Origin: an uncultured Eubacteriales bacterium
GTDB taxonomy: Bacteria > Bacillota > Clostridia > Oscillospirales > Oscillospiraceae
Assembly: GCA_900546075.1 (NCBI GenBank)
Contig: URBH01000009.1
Span: 1-48,063, forward strand
Direction: 5' to 3'
DNA: 48,063 bases
Below the pieces are notes generated by a model. That model was not told the origin of the DNA, ran no database searches, and saw only the letters and a list, made by a program, of their open reading frames with translations. Positions 46,390 to 48,063 of the stretch are shown piece after piece. The position numbers were made by a program, and so were the translations under genes. Position 1 is the stretch's first letter; each line of letters opens with the position of its first letter.

Positions 46390-47793
46390 ATGACAGATGA
46401 ACAAATTAAGAGCAGGTTTGCCGAAGCCGGGGATTTCGTAACCCGCACCCTGTGCTGCGGCGGGAATCCCCTCTATGCCTACTACATCGACGGCCTGACC
46501 TCCGGCGGTGATATTTCGGAGTATGTATTCAAGCCTATCTCGGAGAATTTGTCCGGAAACATGGAGGAAGCCTACGACGCCGCCCTCCACGGCGCTGTGT
46601 ATAACTCGGCGGTGTCCGTCTGCGGGGACGTGGACGAGGTGGCGCTGAAGCTGGTGAACGGCTTCTGCATCGTCCTGTTCCCCGGCGCGGGCGCCCTCGC
46701 CTTTGAGGTAAAAACCGGCGTCCAGCGGGGGCCGTCCTCTCCCGAAGTGGAGAACACGGTAAAAGGGCCGAAGGACGCCTTCGTGGAAACCATCCGGGTC
46801 AACACCAGCCTGATCCGCCGCCACCTGCGGACGCCCGATTTGCGATTGTACGAAACAAAGGTAGGCCGCCGGTCACTGACCAACGTGACGGTGGCGTGGG
46901 TGGAGGGCATTACAAACCCGGAATTGGTGAAGCGGATGAAGCGGCGGCTGGATACCATAGATATTGACGGATTTCTGTCGCCGTCGGCGGTGGAGGAGTA
47001 CGTCACCGGCTCCCGCGCCACGGCGTTCCCGCTGCTGCAATACACGGAGCGCCCTGACCGCTTCTGCCAGGGACTGCTGGACGGCCGGGTCGGGCTGCTG
47101 GTGGACGGTCTGCCCCTGGCCTATCTTGCCCCGGCGACACTGGGGTATCTGCTGGAAAGCCCGGAGGACAGGGGGCGGGATTATGTGCTGGCTTCCTGCA
47201 TCCGCATTCTTCGCTACGGCGCGCTGCTGACGGGGCTGCTGCTGCCGGCAATTTATATTGCCTTCGTCAGCTTCCATCAGGACTGGATACCCCAGCAGCT
47301 GCTGAACATTATCCTACTGAATAAGGAAATGGTGCCGTTTTCCACGGCGGCAGAGGTTCTGGGGCTGCTCATCGCCTACGAGCTGTTGCAGGAATCCGGA
47401 ATCCACCTGCCTCAGGCCGTCGGACAGGCCGTCTCCACCATCGGCGGCATTGTGGTGGGAACGGCGGCGGTGGAAGCAAACCTGATATCCCCCGTGGCAC
47501 TGGTGGTGATCAGCACGGCGGGGGTGTGCGGCTTTGTCCTGCCAAACAGAGACTTGGCGGAGGCCATTCGGGTCTGGCGGTTCGGTCTGGGCGTGGCGGC
47601 GTCGTTTGCGGGCATCAAGGGGCTGATTGCCGGACTTGTGCTTCTGATCGCCCACCTGGCGAGTCTCAAGTGTCTGGATGTGGGCTATCTGACGCCGTTT
47701 CCCGGCAACAGGGGGCTTTTTAGGAAACGCCTGAAGAAGGAAAAGACGCGGGATCCGAAGCTCCGCCCGCAAGATGAAAAAAATCAGAAATAA
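46390..47793 (+). CDS. Spore germination protein, GerA/SpoVAF family
   Basis: A 467-residue membrane protein of the GerAA family. A soluble N-terminal domain (residues about 1-250; VKGPKDAFVETIRVNTSLIRR, split at FVETIRVN, is diagnostic) is followed by a membrane half with about five segments, including YGALLTGLLLPAIYIAF, EVLGLLIAYELLQESG and TIGGIVVGTAAVEANL, and a basic C-terminal tail. GerA subunits form nutrient receptors in the spore inner membrane; SpoVAF is a close relative linked to the SpoVA channel. No gerB or gerC gene follows, so it is an orphan here. ATG 46390 has GAGGAGGGG upstream. A MITE sits where its promoter would be expected. Confidence 0.9.
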   Translation: MTDEQIKSRFAEAGDFVTRTLCCGGNPLYAYYIDGLTSGGDISEYVFKPISENLSGNMEEAYDAALHGAVYNSAVSVCGDVDEVALKLVNGFCIVLFPGAGALAFEVKTGVQRGPSSPEVENTVKGPKDAFVETIRVNTSLIRRHLRTPDLRLYETKVGRRSLTNVTVAWVEGITNPELVKRMKRRLDTIDIDGFLSPSAVEEYVTGSRATAFPLLQYTERPDRFCQGLLDGRVGLLVDGLPLAYLAPATLGYLLESPEDRGRDYVLASCIRILRYGALLTGLLLPAIYIAFVSFHQDWIPQQLLNIILLNKEMVPFSTAAEVLGLLIAYELLQESGIHLPQAVGQAVSTIGGIVVGTAAVEANLISPVALVVISTAGVCGFVLPNRDLAEAIRVWRFGLGVAASFAGIKGLIAGLVLLIAHLASLKCLDVGYLTPFPGNRGLFRKRLKKEKTRDPKLRPQDEKNQK

Positions 47794-47806
47794 ACCCAAA
47801 AACCGC

Positions 47807-47835
47807 TTGACAAACGCTGACACAAGTGGTAATAT
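47807..47835 (+). promoter_or_regulatory. Tandem strong promoter P1 (rRNA-operon type)
   Basis: TTGACA (47807-47812), a 17-nt spacer and TAATAT (47830-47835), 14 bases after the germination gene stop. Confidence 0.6.
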
Positions 47836-47912
47836 ATGCAAGCTGTTCCGAGAGGGGCGGCTGCGAAGGGAAAGCACTTGCAAAGGAATTTGAAAAAGAT
47901 CGAAAAAAGTTC

Positions 47913-47941
47913 TTGACAAAGGCCTGCGAGCGTGGTATACT
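47913..47941 (+). promoter_or_regulatory. Tandem strong promoter P2 (rRNA-operon type)
   Basis: TTGACA (47913-47918), a 17-nt spacer and TATACT (47936-47941), 106 bases after P1. Two near-consensus promoters in tandem are characteristic of rRNA operons. Confidence 0.75.
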
Positions 47942-48063
47942 GAACAAGCTAACCGCGAGTGCGGTGAGCGCGCTGTATCTTGTAAATTGAATAACGCAAA
48001 GACGAAATAACACCTTGGACAATAATGGATTGTTTAAGCGTAAGCGAAAAAACAGCCAACGAA
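47942..48063 (+). other. Probable 5' leader of an rRNA operon
   Basis: Non-coding leader after P2 containing CTTGTAAATTGAATAACG, resembling the conserved leader elements in front of and between rRNA genes of Firmicutes, and a short hairpin near 47953-47964. The window ends before any recognisable 16S sequence, so the assignment rests on promoters and leader style. Confidence 0.55.

Overview
The window looks like a chromosomal segment of a GC-rich, spore-lineage Clostridia bacterium, most likely Oscillospirales (Oscillospiraceae/Ruminococcaceae type). The evidence is low-GC Gram-positive gene content (VanW proteins, M55 D-aminopeptidase, DUF1934, a GerA-type germination protein, FeoA/FeoB with a small Cys-rich partner, archaeal-type short ProRS), strong AGGAGG-like ribosome binding sites, and the prs-pth-mfd order. 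No taxonomic search was run.

Layout. 1-4.4 kb: cell-wall precursor genes murC and ddl, then a DUF1934 protein and a half-size EamA transporter. 4.4-9.3 kb: a palindromic MITE-like element, then two paralogous VanW-family wall proteins flanking an M55 D-aminopeptidase. 9.4-21.6 kb: housekeeping and DNA repair, with the prs-pth-mfd run on the minus strand, uvrA, a sensor-kinase-like protein that lacks its phospho-acceptor histidine, and radC overlapping uvrB. 21.6-25.2 kb: an OmpR-type two-component system and a lipoprotein. The promoters of the regulator gene and of the lipoprotein gene share 11-bp-period direct repeats placed at the same distance from the -10 box. 25.3-33.5 kb: a visibly AT-richer catabolic island with nucleoside hydrolase, lipoprotein sugar-binding protein, RbsA-like ATPase, two RbsC-like permeases, D-psicose (allulose)/tagatose 3-epimerase and a LacI regulator, behind a strong promoter with two cre/LacI-type operators. 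33.5-34.9 kb: a scar with a second MITE, direct repeats, a truncated type I methyltransferase hsdM and the tail of an XRE-type regulator. 34.9-37.3 kb: feoA-feoB and a tiny FeoB-associated membrane protein. 37.3-42.3 kb: L-serine dehydratase, an unlisted 55-residue protein, proS, a P-loop kinase-like protein and gdhA. 42.5-46.1 kb: a minus-strand operon NUDIX-GNAT-mnmE-cysteine desulfurase. 46.2-47.8 kb: a third intact MITE directly in front of an orphan gerA-like gene. 47.8 kb to the end: two consensus promoters in tandem and a leader that looks like the start of an rRNA operon lying beyond the window.

Most notable. (1) The island pairs a nucleoside hydrolase with a D-psicose 3-epimerase and a ribose-type importer. 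One reading is uptake and cleavage of a ketohexose nucleoside such as a psicofuranosyl-purine, followed by epimerisation to fructose; this is a hypothesis. (2) A family of hairpin MITEs (three full copies and one remnant), two of which supply the stop codon of the gene in front of them. (3) A predicted regulon for the OmpR-type regulator. (4) A sensor kinase homologue with Arg in place of the catalytic His.
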